This document shows positions 47,552 through 58,218 of a stretch of DNA of 64,000 nt, in pieces. The translations under genes and the position numbers were made by a program. Location: positions 25,497 to 89,496 of the forward strand of contig JAFXOY010000024.1 of assembly GCA_017528375.1 (NCBI GenBank), written 5' to 3'. The first letter of the stretch is position 1; every line of letters begins with the position of its first letter. The notes beneath the pieces are model-generated. The model ran no database searches, was not told where the DNA came from, and worked only from the letters and a program-made list of their open reading frames with translations. This stretch comes from Clostridia bacterium (GTDB lineage: Bacteria; Bacillota; Clostridia; TANB77; CAG-508).

Positions 47552-50500
47552 ATGAGCAATGTTATTGAAAAACTAATTGAAGAAGTGTTTCCAGATTTTC
47601 AAAATGGAGGAAATCTGAAAAAAGCGGTAATAAAAAAAGTTAATCTGTATAAGAAAACAAATAGATTTGAAATCTTGTTAAAATCAGACAATGCAATTAA
47701 TATAAAAGACGTTCATAATTTTGAAGTATTTTTAATTGATAGATTTAAATTTGAGATAGTAATTTTAAAAATAGATTATACACAAGAAATAGATGTCGAT
47801 ATAGTATCAAAATGGGAAGATGTTATTAATTATATGTCATACAAATATCCATCTGTTAAAGCTATTTTAAGAAATTCAGAAGTAAGCTTAGAAGGAGACA
47901 ACATTATAAATGTTAATCTTCAATTAAAAGGTGCAGAGATTTTGTATGCAAGAGGAATTGATAATACTTTATCAGAGATTATTTATAATATTTATGGTAA
48001 AAGGTTTAAAATAAAGTATTTTGACAATGAATCACAAGAAAAGATTGAAGAATACAAAGAAAATGCTAGAAGACTTCAAGAAGAAGCAATTAAAAGAGCA
48101 AATACAGAGGCTGTTCAACATAGGAAAGAAGCAATGGCTGAAGAGAGAAAGAAAGTTGAAGCTAGAGAACAAGAATTGCTAGCTAGAAGAAATGCTAATC
48201 AACAAAATAGTTCATTACCAGCTCAAGGGACAAATGGTAATCCTGTGCCTGCTCCTGAAGAAATGCCACCAATAGAAGATGATGAACAATCTCCATTGAT
48301 TTATGGTAGAAATGCAAATATAAAGGATCCATTGCTTAAAATTGTTGATTTATCAGTAGATACAGGAAAAGTATGCATTGATGGTGAAATTGTAAACATG
48401 GGCGAAACAAGAGAATTAAAAACAGGAAAAGTTTTAATTCCTTTTGATGTTTATGATGGAAGTAGTACAATAACATGTAAAATATTTGCAAAACCTGAAG
48501 AAAGCAAACAAGTAATAAAGAGATTGAAAGATGCTGCAGGTGTAAGAGTTTCAGCCAATGTTCAATTTGATCCATTTGCAAAAGAATTAGGTGCAATAGC
48601 TAATGTTGTAATTGAAACTGCAGGAATGAAAAAAGTTTCAAGAAAAGACGAAAGCCCAGTAAAAAGGGTAGAATTGCACATGCATACTCAGATGAGTCAA
48701 ATGGATGCAATGACATCAGCAAAAGATTTAATAAAAAGAGCGATGAAATGGGGAATGAAATCAATTGCAATTACAGATCATGGTGTTGTTCAAGCATTTC
48801 CAGAGGCACATAAATTATTAGGGTTTAATAATCCAGACATGAAGGTTATTTATGGAGTTGAGGCATATTTATGCCCTGATAAAACACCAATAGTTACACG
48901 TTCAAAAGGACAAGATATAGATACTACATATTGTGTTTTAGACTTAGAAACAACAGGTTTATCTTTTAGAACAGACAAAATTACTGAAGTAGGTATTATG
49001 AAAGTAAAAAACGGAGAAGTAATAGATTCATTCAGTTGTTTTGTTAATCCAGAAAAACCAATACCACCAGAAGTTGTAGAGGTTACACATATAACAGATG
49101 ATATGGTAAAAGATGCTGAAACAATTGATAAAGTATTTCCAAAAATTTTGGACTTTATTGAAGATTCAGTTTTAGTAGCTCATAATGCGGATTTTGATAT
49201 TCCATTTTTAAAATATCATGGAAGTTTATTGGGATATGAACTTAACAATACATACATGGATACATTAAGATTAGCAAAAGTGCTATTTCCTGAATTTACA
49301 AAATATAAACTAGGATTTATCGCTGATAAATTAGGAATTAAAGTAGAAGTTGCACATAGAGCTTTAGATGATGTAGATACAACAGTTAAAGTTTTAAATG
49401 TAATGATGGAAATGCTAAAGGAAAAAGGTGCTAAAACTATTGATGATATCGATATTGTAACAGATAAAGATGAGTCGAAAGAAATGTATAAAAAGTTACC
49501 TGTTTATCATGCCATTATTCTTGCTACTAATTATGTAGGTTTAAAGAATTTGTATAAACTAGTATCAATTTCTCATTTGGATTATTTTTATAGAAAACCA
49601 CGTATATTGAAGTCTATTTATAAAAAATATTCTGAAGGATTGATTTTAGGTAGCGCTTGTGAAGCGGGTGAATTATATAGAGCAATTGTTGCGGGAAAAA
49701 CTGATGAAGAAGTTGAAAAAATAGCAAGCGATTATGATTATCTTGAAATTCAACCAAATGGAAATAACATGTTTATGGTTAGAAATGGAACAGTTCCTGA
49801 TGTAAAAGCTTTAGAAGATATAAATAGAAAAATTGTTAATCTTGGAGAAAAACTTGGAAAACTGGTTGTTGCAACATGTGATGTTCACTTTATGGATCCA
49901 CAAGATGAAGTATATAGACGTATTTTAATGGCTGGACAAGGTTTTGAAGATGCTGATGAACAAGCACCATTATATTTAAGAACAACAGAAGAAATGCTGG
50001 CAGAATTCCAATATTTAGGCGAGAAAAAAGCGTATGAGGTGGTTGTTGAAAATACAAATAAAATAGCTGATATGTGTGAAAGAATTAGCCCAATATCACC
50101 AGAAAAATGTCCACCTTATATTGATAACTGTGAACAAACCATTAAAGATATTGCGTATAACAGAGCACATGAATTATATGGAGACCCATTACCAGATATA
50201 GTTCAAGAAAGACTAGATAAAGAGCTTGATTCTATTATAAAAAATGGATTCTCCGTAATGTATATTATTGCACAAAAACTAGTGTGGAAATCAAATGAAG
50301 ATGGATATTTGGTTGGTTCTAGAGGTTCAGTTGGTTCATCATTCGTTGCCAATATGACTGGTATTACAGAGGTTAATTCACTTCCACCACATTATAGATG
50401 TCCAAATTGTAAACATTCAGATTTCACGGATTACGGATATAAAAATGGATTTGATTTACCAGATAAAAACTGCCCAGTTTGTGGAGCTAAATATGATAAA

Positions 50501-52004
50501 GATGGTATGGATATTCCATTCGAAACTTTCCTTGGATTTAATGGAGATAAAGAGCCTGATATCGACTTAAACTTCTCTGGAGAATATCAAGCAAAAGCTC
50601 ATAAATACACAGAAGTAATTTTTGGGAAAGGAACTACATTTAAAGCGGGTACAGTTGGTACTGTAGCAGATAAAACTGCATATGGATATGTTCAAAAATA
50701 TTTTGAAGAAAGAGGGGTTCCAGTAAATAGAGCTGAAATCGCAAGATTATCACAAGGATGTACAGGAATTAAAAGAACAACAGGACAGCACCCAGGCCGG
50801 AATTATAGTTGTTCCAAAGGGAAGAGAAATATTTGAATTTACTCCAATTCAACATCCGGCAGATGACCCTAATTCAGATATTATCACTACGCATTTTGAT
50901 TACCACTCAATAGATCAAAACTTGTTAAAACTTGATATTCTAGGACACGACGATCCGACAATTATAAGAATGCTTCAAGATATTACGGGGGTTGATCCAC
51001 AAAAGATTCCGTTAGATGATCAAGAAACAATGTCTATTTTCTCATCAACAAAGGCTTTAGGACTAACACCTGAACAAATAAAATCACCAGTAGGAAGCTT
51101 CGGAGTTCCTGAATTTGGTACAAAATTTGTTAGAGGAATGCTGGTTGATACAAAGCCAACAACATTTGACGAATTAATTCGTATTTCAGGTTTATCACAT
51201 GGTACAGATGTGTGGTTAAATAATGCTCAAAGCTTAATTCAAGATGGAACTGTTACATTAAATGAGGCAATTTGTTGTAGGGATGATATAATGATTTATT
51301 TGATTAAAATGGGATTGCCACCAAACCATGCATTTAAAATAATGGAAACAGTTCGTAAAGGAAAAGCTTTAAAAGACCCAGCAAAATGGGCAGAATATAA
51401 AGAATTAATGAAAGAACATGATGTTCCAGATTGGTATATAAAATCATGTGAAAAGATTAAATACATGTTCCCAAAAGCCCATGCTGCAGCATATGTTACA
51501 ATGGCATTTAGAATTGCATGGTTTAAGGTTCACATTCCAAAAGCATACTATTCTGCATATTTTTCAATAAGAGCAAAGCAATTTGACAGTGAAATAATGT
51601 GTCATGGAAAAGAACGTGTAAAAAATAAAATGAAAGAAATAGAACTTGCAGGAAATGCAGCATCTAATAAAGATCAAGAAATGTATCCAGTTCTAGAACT
51701 TGTTTTAGAGATGTATGAAAGAGGAATAGAATTCTTGCCAATAGATTTATATAAATCACATCATTCTAAGTTTTTAATGGAAGAAGACGGAATTCGTCCG
51801 CCATTAGATAGTATTCCAGGACTTGGACCAATAGATGCAGAAAACATTTATAATGCAAGACAAGAAGGAAAATTCTCATCAATTGAAGACTTAAAAATTC
51901 GCTCAAAAATAGGAAAAGTAGCGATTGAAACATTAAAAGGTGTTGGATTACTAGATGGAATGACTGAAAGTAATCAAATGAGTTTGTTTACTACTTGGGG
52001 ATAG
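47552..52004 (+). CDS. polC: DNA polymerase III PolC; +1 frameshift at CGG
   Basis: Gram-positive replicative polymerase with proofreading. ATG 47552 after AAAAAGGAAG. N-terminal domain, OB fold ([21 protein letters not shown] area), PHP ([17 protein letters not shown]), inserted DEDDh exonuclease ([13 protein letters not shown]...[10 protein letters not shown]), polymerase palm [12 protein letters not shown] near residue 1005, zinc ligands CPNCKHSDF and CPVCG, HhH motif [15 protein letters not shown]. The frame breaks at 50798: reading GGC CGG, skipping the C gives [19 protein letters not shown], and a continuous 1483-residue protein. Without the shift translation stops 12 codons later, before the third catalytic Asp ([11 protein letters not shown]). 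Confidence 0.95.
50798..50800 (+). other. +1 frameshift site in polC (CGG)
   Basis: 0 frame CCA GGC CGG AAT TAT AGT TGT ... TGA; skipping the C gives GGC GGA ATT ATA GTT GTT. The Gly aligns with the Gly at dnaE site 2. Confidence 0.9.
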
Positions 52005-52058
52005 TGCACAGTTGGGGACGCGTCCCAGCTGTGCAAAATGCACAGCTAGGGACGGGTC
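52004..52058. repeat. Intergenic palindrome, GGGGACGCGTCCC type
   Basis: GTTGGGGACGCGTCCCAGC with GTGCA/TGCAC arms; near copy of 5838-5897. Confidence 0.75.
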
Positions 52059-52102
52059 AGCCATTTTGCTTACGATTGATATTTTGGTTAAAAAACTTAT
52101 AA

Positions 52103-52138
52103 AAAAGCAAGCCTCGAACTACGGGGCTTGTTTTAAAT
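52103..52138. terminator. Hairpin terminator between converging genes
   Basis: AAGCAAGCCTCG / CGGGGCTTGTTTT stem. Confidence 0.7.
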
Positions 52139-52162
52139 TGTAATAATGATATTGTAGATTTA

Positions 52163-52582
52163 TCAGATGTCAAGTACAAGCTGACCTTTTCTAAAAAGAC
52201 TAACCTTGAAAATGATTCCGGGGATTGTTGCCCCTTCAAGAAGACGTTTAAGCAGATTTGAATATGCAGTGCAAAAACCAGTATAAATATCAGATTGCCG
52301 GAGACGCAATTGCCGATAATCTGTAATGAAACTGGTGAAATCATGAACATACAAATCTACATAGCCAATACTAATTATTGTGACTTTTATTTGGCTTTGC
52401 TGTGTAATTTTAATTGGTTTACCATTAAGTTTTACAAGTTCACCATAGGGCAGGCTATCTATAATTTTTGAAATCTGAGCCAAAAGTTCTTTTTCAAAAA
52501 ATCTTTCATAAGCCTGTTTTGCGGTTCTTGCTTCTGATATGGATTTCTCAAAGTTAGCATAATTTTTTAGTTTGTCGTTCAT
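52163..52582 (-). CDS. Hypothetical protein, 139 aa (orphan cassette)
   Basis: ATG 52582-52580, with GGAGGAAAT on the minus strand. Alpha-beta type sequence without recognised motifs. Two in-frame CGG codons (52315-52313 and 52300-52298, within DYRQLRLRQSD) are Arg. Mixed codon use. Confidence 0.6.
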   Translation of the reverse strand: MNDKLKNYANFEKSISEARTAKQAYERFFEKELLAQISKIIDSLPYGELVKLNGKPIKITQQSQIKVTIISIGYVDLYVHDFTSFITDYRQLRLRQSDIYTGFCTAYSNLLKRLLEGATIPGIIFKVSLFRKGQLVLDI

Positions 52583-52754
52583 TATCTATTTCCTCCAAAT
52601 AATTATTTTATATGTAAACGTGATTTAGTTAGAGATAACCAAAATACGTAAAAACGGGGAAATATATATAAAATAGGATAAACCTATGGAAGTTATTATA
52701 GCATATTTTTAGTAATAGCGCAATATTGTTGAAATACTGATATTTACATTACGT

Positions 52755-52778
52755 AAAAATTGCATTATAATATATGAA
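52755..52778 (+). promoter_or_regulatory. Promoter of the DUF1294 gene
   Basis: TTTACA, 17-base spacer, TATAAT about 30 bases before the ATG. Confidence 0.6.
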
Positions 52779-52802
52779 GAGTTAAGAAAGGAAAACAGAG
52801 AT

Positions 52803-53093
52803 ATGGCAGTAATTAATGAAATTGGAATAACAAAAATTATAGTTTATTTATTAGTTGTAAATATAGTTGCATTTTTTGCAATGTGGTTAGATAAATGGAA
52901 AGCTAAAAATGATGCATGGAGAATACCAGAGTCAACATTAATGGCACTTGCATTAATAGGAGGCTCAATTGGAGGAATTGCTGGAATGTATACATTTAGA
53001 CATAAAACAAAGAAGCCAAAGTTTTATATTGGAATGCCTGCAATTTTGGTATTTGAAATTATAGCCGTAATTTATATTTTGACTCAAAATTAA
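52803..53093 (+). CDS. DUF1294 membrane protein
   Basis: 96 residues, three membrane helices. MWLDKWKAKNDAWRIPESTLMALALIGGSIGG and MYTFRHKTKKPKF carry the conserved D-K-A...R-I-P-E and R-HKT-K-F pattern of DUF1294, a small family of unknown function. Confidence 0.88.
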   Translation: MAVINEIGITKIIVYLLVVNIVAFFAMWLDKWKAKNDAWRIPESTLMALALIGGSIGGIAGMYTFRHKTKKPKFYIGMPAILVFEIIAVIYILTQN

Positions 53094-53166
53094 AAAAATC
53101 AAAAAATATTAAAAAAACTATTGCACAAAAATAACAAAAGATATAGAATGATTTCGGGTGTAGAAT

Positions 53167-53280
53167 ATGAAAAGAAAAACAAATGAAATCGAACTAAATA
53201 TTGGTTTGAGAAGAGCATGCAAAATGTTCTTATTTACAGTTTTTTCTAATTCAATTTTATACGTACCACAAAAACACTAA
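53167..53280 (+). CDS. Possible small ORF, 37 aa, in the uraA leader
   Basis: ATG to TAA open frame beginning MKRKTNEIELNIGLRRACKM, with only a weak ribosome binding site. It lies between a TTGCAC...TATAGA promoter-like pair near 53122 and the hairpin terminator, so it may be a leader peptide or chance. Confidence 0.25.
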   Translation: MKRKTNEIELNIGLRRACKMFLFTVFSNSILYVPQKH

Positions 53281-53304
53281 ATATTTTATTTAGTGTTTTT
53301 TTTA
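53267..53304 (+). terminator. Terminator in the leader of the uracil gene
   Basis: AAAACACTAAATA / TATTTAGTGTTTTTTTT stem, 28 bases before the ATG. It would attenuate transcription into the fusion gene unless read through or bypassed. Confidence 0.75.
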
Positions 53305-53331
53305 TGTCTTTTAAATAAAAGGAGGAGTTTT

Positions 53332-55503
53332 ATGAAACAAAAAAAGATGATTTTGGACGTAAACGAAAAGCCACACATAGCAAAATGGATTGTGCTAGCT
53401 TTTCAACATGTTTTTGCGATGTTTGGAGCAACAGTGTTAGTACCATTATTGGTAAATGCGTCAGCAGGAACAGAAGTATTATCAACAGGAGTTACATTAT
53501 TAGCATCGGGAATTGGAACACTAATTTATATTTTATGTACTAGAGGAAAATCACCAGTATATTTAGGAAGCTCATTTGCATTTATTTCGCCATTAATTGC
53601 AGCATATGCTTTAGGTGGAATGAGTGGAGCAATGACAGGAATTATGATTGTAGGTTTAATATATATTATTGTAGCTACAATAATACATTTTACAGGTAAA
53701 AAGTGGATTAACAAATTATTACCACCAGTTGTAATTGGACCAATGATAATGATTATAGGATTAAGCTTAGCTTCAACAGCTGTTGGAAATATTGGACTTG
53801 CATCAGAACAAATAGATTGGAAAATAGTAGTTGTTGCATTATTTACTTTTTTAGTAACAGCCTTATGTGCAGTAAGAGGCAGAAAATTCTTTAAAGTTAT
53901 TCCATTTTTAGTAGGTATTGTATCAGGATATATATTATCAATTTGTTTAGGATTAGTCGATTTTACAGCAGTAAAAGAAGCATCATTCTTTAGCTTACCA
54001 AATTTCTCAATTCCATTTTTACATTACAATCCAAACTTCTTAATAGGTATAACAATGGCACCAATTGCGTTGGTAACAATTGCAGAGCATATAGGTGATC
54101 ATAAAGCATTAAGTTCTATAATAGGGAAAGATTTAATAGAAGAACCAGGATTAGATAAAACATTGTTAGGAGACGGTTTAGCAACATTTGTAGCGGGAGC
54201 ACTTGGAGCACCAGCAAATACAACATATGGAGAAAACACTGCTGTAGTTGGAATGACAAAAGTAGCATCTGTTTGGGTAATTGGATTAGCAGCAATAATA
54301 GCAATGATTTTAGGATTTTTAGGGAAATTTACAGCACTTATTTCCTCAATTCCATGGGCAGTTCTTGGAGGAGTTACAGTTTTACTTTATGGATTTATAG
54401 CAGTAAATGGTTTAAAAGTTTTGATTGAAAGTAAAACAGACTTTGGTAAAACTAAAAATGTAGTTGTTGCATCTGCAATGTTAGTTCTAGGATTAGGAGG
54501 AGCAGCAATATCATTTGTAAGTGGAAATGTAACTGTTTCAATTTCTGGAATGAGTTTAGCTGCAATTGTTGGAATTTTATTAAATCTTTTATTGCCTAAT
54601 GAAAAAGAAGAGGTCACAGCAGAACCAGAAAAATGTGAATGTAAAGAATGTAATTGTGAATCAGCTGATGGAAAAGTTGCAGGAAAAGATGAAATAGTTA
54701 AAGTTGATGAATTAAAACAAGAGATAAATGAGATACTAAAAGATGAAGTAGATGAAGTAGTAGAAGAAGATTCAAAAGAAGAGAAAAATGAGGAAAAAAT
54801 CGAAGAAACACAAATAGTTTTAGAAGAAGTCTTGAAAGAAACAATGGATGAAACTGAAATAGAAAAAATAGAACCAAAAGAAGTAGTTGAATTAAAACAT
54901 CCATTGGTTGAACACAAATTGGCAATTTTAAGAGACAAAAATACTGGAACAAAAGAATTTAGAGAAATTGTATCAGAGTTAGCTACAATGCTATGTTATG
55001 AAGCAATGAAAAATGCTGATACATATGAAGAAGAAATAGAAACTCCAATTCAAAAGACAAAAGTAAATAAAATAGATGAAAATAATTATGTATTTCTGCC
55101 AATTCTTAGAGCAGGAACAGGAATGCTAGATGGAATTATTAATATAATGCCAAATGCAAAAATTGGACATATTGGAATGTATAGAGATGAAGAAACATTT
55201 AAACCAACAATGTATTTCTTTAAAGTTCCAAAAAATATAGAAGAGAAAGAAGTTATAGTACTTGACCCAATGGTTGCAACAGGTGGATCAATTATAGACA
55301 CAGTAGAACAATTAAAACAAAAAGGAGTTAAAAAGATAAAAGTATTATGTATAATTTTAGCACCAGAAGGATTAAAAGCAATTAATGAAAAATATCCTGA
55401 TGTACAAATATATTGTACAAAAATAGACGAAAAACTTAATGAAAAAGCATATATTGTTCCAGGACTCGGAGATGCAGGAGATAGAATATTTGGAACAAAA
55501 TGA
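53332..55503 (+). CDS. Uracil permease fused to uracil phosphoribosyltransferase
   Basis: 723 residues in one frame; ATG after AAAGGAGGAG. Residues 1-415 are a UraA/NCS2 permease (WIVLAFQHVFAMFGATVLVP, MAPIALVTIAEHIGDHKAL, NTTYGENTAVVG). Residues 420-520 are an acidic linker with a CECKECNC cluster and long Glu/Asp/Lys helices. Residues 520-723 are a UPRT: LPILRAGTGMLDG, PRPP loop VLDPMVATGGSI, and the C-terminal uracil site YIVPGLGDAGDRIFGTK. The enzyme makes UMP from uracil and PRPP. Fusion would trap uracil as it enters. Separate uraA and upp genes are the norm; the linker is in frame throughout, so this is not a merging error. Confidence 0.93.
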   Translation: MKQKKMILDVNEKPHIAKWIVLAFQHVFAMFGATVLVPLLVNASAGTEVLSTGVTLLASGIGTLIYILCTRGKSPVYLGSSFAFISPLIAAYALGGMSGAMTGIMIVGLIYIIVATIIHFTGKKWINKLLPPVVIGPMIMIIGLSLASTAVGNIGLASEQIDWKIVVVALFTFLVTALCAVRGRKFFKVIPFLVGIVSGYILSICLGLVDFTAVKEASFFSLPNFSIPFLHYNPNFLIGITMAPIALVTIAEHIGDHKALSSIIGKDLIEEPGLDKTLLGDGLATFVAGALGAPANTTYGENTAVVGMTKVASVWVIGLAAIIAMILGFLGKFTALISSIPWAVLGGVTVLLYGFIAVNGLKVLIESKTDFGKTKNVVVASAMLVLGLGGAAISFVSGNVTVSISGMSLAAIVGILLNLLLPNEKEEVTAEPEKCECKECNCESADGKVAGKDEIVKVDELKQEINEILKDEVDEVVEEDSKEEKNEEKIEETQIVLEEVLKETMDETEIEKIEPKEVVELKHPLVEHKLAILRDKNTGTKEFREIVSELATMLCYEAMKNADTYEEEIETPIQKTKVNKIDENNYVFLPILRAGTGMLDGIINIMPNAKIGHIGMYRDEETFKPTMYFFKVPKNIEEKEVIVLDPMVATGGSIIDTVEQLKQKGVKKIKVLCIILAPEGLKAINEKYPDVQIYCTKIDEKLNEKAYIVPGLGDAGDRIFGTK

Positions 55504-55570
55504 CACATTTGGGTGACCCATTTGGGGACGGACTCATTTTGGGACATTTTTGACCCATTTTGGGACACAC
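55502..55570. repeat. Intergenic palindrome GGGGACGGACTC type
   Basis: Degenerate copy of the 26683 repeat; right arm partly eroded. Confidence 0.75.
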
Positions 55571-55654
55571 ATGAGAAAAATAGTTGTTTAATAAATGTTG
55601 ACAAATAATATAAAAGATGGTATCATAATAGTCATAATATAGAAAAACCTATGA

Positions 55655-55918
55655 TACAAGAGAGTAATGTTATTTGAAGCTCAAGCGAGTTGGGAATGGT
55701 GGAAGCCAATAGTGAATAATAATAATGAAAAGAACTTGTTAGGGACTGTCGGAAATTTAAATAGAGTATGATGGTACGGTAACTCGTCGTTAAAGAGTAG
55801 AGTGATTTTTATAATGATTATTTTATATGTTGTTATAAAAATAACTAAAGTGGTACCGTGCTAAATAATAAGCACCTTTAGACAATAAGATTTATTTCTT
55901 ATTGTCTTTTTTGATTTT
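55655..55918 (+). promoter_or_regulatory. T-box leader of argS
   Basis: Stem I with AGAGAGTA, AGCGAGTTGGGAATGGTGGAAGCC apical region, and AAGAACTTG where AGA (55731-55733) is a candidate specifier for Arg. The T-box itself AAAGTGGTACCGTGC is at 55847-55861, followed by the terminator GACAATAAG/CTTATTGTCTTTTTT (55881-55914). Uncharged tRNA-Arg would stabilise the antiterminator and turn on argS. Confidence 0.92.
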
Positions 55919-55965
55919 GTTCTCTCGTGGATGATTTTATTGTTTTATAAAAAGTAACAATTCAT

Positions 55966-56032
55966 GTCTGTCCCCAGATGTGTCAAAATTGACACAAAAT
56001 GAGTCCGTCCCCAACTGTGTCAAAATGTGTCC
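55966..56032. repeat. Intergenic palindrome, GAGTCCGTCCCC type
   Basis: Half-site-rich copy between the T-box and argS, with TGTGTCAAAATTGACACA and GAGTCCGTCCCC. Confidence 0.7.
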
Positions 56033-56058
56033 AAGAGATTTTTAAAGGAGGAAAAAAT

Positions 56059-57789
56059 ATGTTAGATTTTAAGAAAGAGATTGCAGAAGCAATTGCAAAA
56101 ACTGTGGAATTAAATAGTAACGAATTATATTCTTTTATTGAAGTTCCAAAGGATTCAGAAAATGGAGATTATGCTTTTCCATGTTTTAAATTGGCTAAAG
56201 AATTAAGAAAATCTCCAATGATGATAGCAGAAGAGATTAAGGGAAAAATTGAATTAGATAATAATATCATTGAAAAAGTTGATGTTGTGTCTGGATATTT
56301 AAATTTCTTTGTTAATAAAAATAAGTTAGCAGAGGAGATTGTTAATGAATTTAGCAATAATAAAGAATATGGTAAGTCAGAAATTGGTAGAGGGAAAAAC
56401 ATTGTAATTGATTATTCTGCACCTAATATTGCTAAACCATTTCATATAGGACATTTGCGTTCAACTGTTATTGGTGGTTCTTTATATAAAATATATAAGT
56501 ATTTAGGATATAACACTATAGGAATAAATCATTTAGGTGATTATGGAACTCAATTCGGTAAAATGATTGAAGGATATACTATGTGGAAAGATGAATACGA
56601 TATAGAAAAAGATCCAATCAATCAAATGATGGATATTTATGTAAGAATAAATAATCTATGCAAAGAAGATGAAGCTGTTTTAGAAAGATGTAGAAATAAT
56701 TTTAAAAAGCTAGAAGATGGAGATCCATATTGTGTTGAATTATGGGAAAAATTTAAGGATTTAAGTTTAAAAGAATTTCAAAGAGTTTATGATTTATTAG
56801 GTAGTCAATTCGATTCATGGAATGGAGAGGCTTTTTATTCAGACAAAATGCCTGAAGTGATTGATATTTTAGAAAAAACTGGAAAATTACAAGAATCACA
56901 AGGAGCAAAAATTATCGATTTAGAAGATAAAGGAATCAATACTCCTATTATTATTAAAAAATCAAATGATTCTACAACATATGCAACACGTGACCTAGCA
57001 GCAATTTTATACAGAGCAAGAACTTATGATTTTGACAAAGCATTATATGTAACATCATATGAACAAGTTCTTCATTTTAAACAAGTATTTGAAACAGCTA
57101 AATTATTAGGATTAGATGAAAAATATACAAATGGATTAGAGCATGTATCATTTGGAATGGTATTATTACCAACAGGTAAAATGTCAACAAGGGAAGGTAC
57201 AGTTGTTAAACTTGAAGATTTATTAAATGAATCTATTGAAAGAGCTCAGAAAGTTATTGAAGAAAAGAATCCAGAATTAGAAAATAAGGAAGATATAGCT
57301 AAAAAAGTTGGAATTGGAGCTGTAATTTTTAATGATTTATCAAATAACAGAATTAAAGATGAAGTTTTTGATTGGGATACAATTTTAAATTTCCAAGGGG
57401 AAACAGGACCTTACGTTCAATACACATATGTACGTACGAAAAGCATTATCGAAAAAGCAGGATATAATATAGAAGATATTGAAAACGGTGCAATATTGGG
57501 AGATATTTCAATAGAAGAACTAAAAGACAAAGATTCTCAAAATATATTAAAACTATTATATAGTTTTGAAGATGTTTTAGTACAAGTTACAGACAAAAAC
57601 GAACCTTCAATATTATCAAGATATTTAATAGATTTAGCCAAGGCTTACAGTGCTTTCTATAATGCAAATAAAGTTATAGTAGAGGATGAAAAAGTTAAAA
57701 ATGCACGTGTTTTTTTGACTTACGCAACAGGAAAAGTACTAAAAATAGGTGCAGAATTGTTAGGAATTCAAATGCCAGATAAAATGTAG
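56059..57789 (+). CDS. argS: Arginyl-tRNA synthetase
   Basis: 576 residues from ATG 56059 after AAAGGAGGAAAA. N-terminal Add-1 domain, class I HIGH motif APNIAKPFHIGHLRST near 125, KMSTREG loop near 376, C-terminal DALR anticodon domain with YSAFYNA. Charges all tRNA-Arg species, so it bears on CGG decoding in this genome. Under T-box control. Confidence 0.97.
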   Translation: MLDFKKEIAEAIAKTVELNSNELYSFIEVPKDSENGDYAFPCFKLAKELRKSPMMIAEEIKGKIELDNNIIEKVDVVSGYLNFFVNKNKLAEEIVNEFSNNKEYGKSEIGRGKNIVIDYSAPNIAKPFHIGHLRSTVIGGSLYKIYKYLGYNTIGINHLGDYGTQFGKMIEGYTMWKDEYDIEKDPINQMMDIYVRINNLCKEDEAVLERCRNNFKKLEDGDPYCVELWEKFKDLSLKEFQRVYDLLGSQFDSWNGEAFYSDKMPEVIDILEKTGKLQESQGAKIIDLEDKGINTPIIIKKSNDSTTYATRDLAAILYRARTYDFDKALYVTSYEQVLHFKQVFETAKLLGLDEKYTNGLEHVSFGMVLLPTGKMSTREGTVVKLEDLLNESIERAQKVIEEKNPELENKEDIAKKVGIGAVIFNDLSNNRIKDEVFDWDTILNFQGETGPYVQYTYVRTKSIIEKAGYNIEDIENGAILGDISIEELKDKDSQNILKLLYSFEDVLVQVTDKNEPSILSRYLIDLAKAYSAFYNANKVIVEDEKVKNARVFLTYATGKVLKIGAELLGIQMPDKM

Positions 57790-57798
57790 TGAAACAAT

Positions 57799-57849
57799 CC
57801 GGGACGGTCTTAAAATGTTTCAAATTTGAAACATTTTAAGACCGTCCCT
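57799..57849. repeat. Intergenic palindrome GGGACGGTCTT type
   Basis: GGGACGGTCTTAAAATGTTT and perfect inverse; terminator for argS. Confidence 0.85.
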
Positions 57850-57872
57850 ATTTGTGTCAAAAATGTCCTATT

Positions 57873-57932
57873 CCGGGACGGACTCATTTTGGGACATTTT
57901 TGACACAAAATGAGTCCGTCCCCAAATGTGTC
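57873..57932. repeat. Intergenic palindrome GGGACGGACTC type
   Basis: Arms GGGACGGACTCATTTTG and CAAAATGAGTCCGTCCC; nearly identical to 26683-26750. Confidence 0.85.
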
Positions 57933-57984
57933 AAAATTATGAAAACAAGATGTAAACTTTTCATAAAAACGAAAAATAATAACC

Positions 57985-58051
57985 TGTGGATAACTTGGAA
58001 AAAATAGTTCAGTTATACCAGTTATTCACAGAGTTATCCACATTATCCACA
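57985..58051. promoter_or_regulatory. Cluster of four DnaA boxes
   Basis: TGTGGATAA (57985-57993), TTATTCACA (58022-58030, one mismatch), TTATCCACA (58034-58042) and TTATCCACA (58043-58051). The last two abut. The 429-base gap between argS and spoIIM otherwise holds only the palindromes. No dnaA or dnaN is near, so this is more likely a DnaA-binding control cluster than oriC. Confidence 0.8.
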
Positions 58052-58218
58052 GGCTGTAAAATGTAGAATTCTGTAAACTGATAAAAATTATGCACGAATA
58101 AAAAGTTAACTTAAGTATGAATATTATGAAATTCTGTAGAATACACATTAATGATAGAAAAATCTTGAAATGCTTGAAAAAGGCTGATTTCAGCAACAAG
58201 AGCAATGTGGAGGTACAG

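Noticed and set aside
57985-58051. Chromosomal origin oriC
   Set aside because: No dnaA, dnaN, recF or rpmH nearby and only four boxes; genes on both sides run in the same direction.
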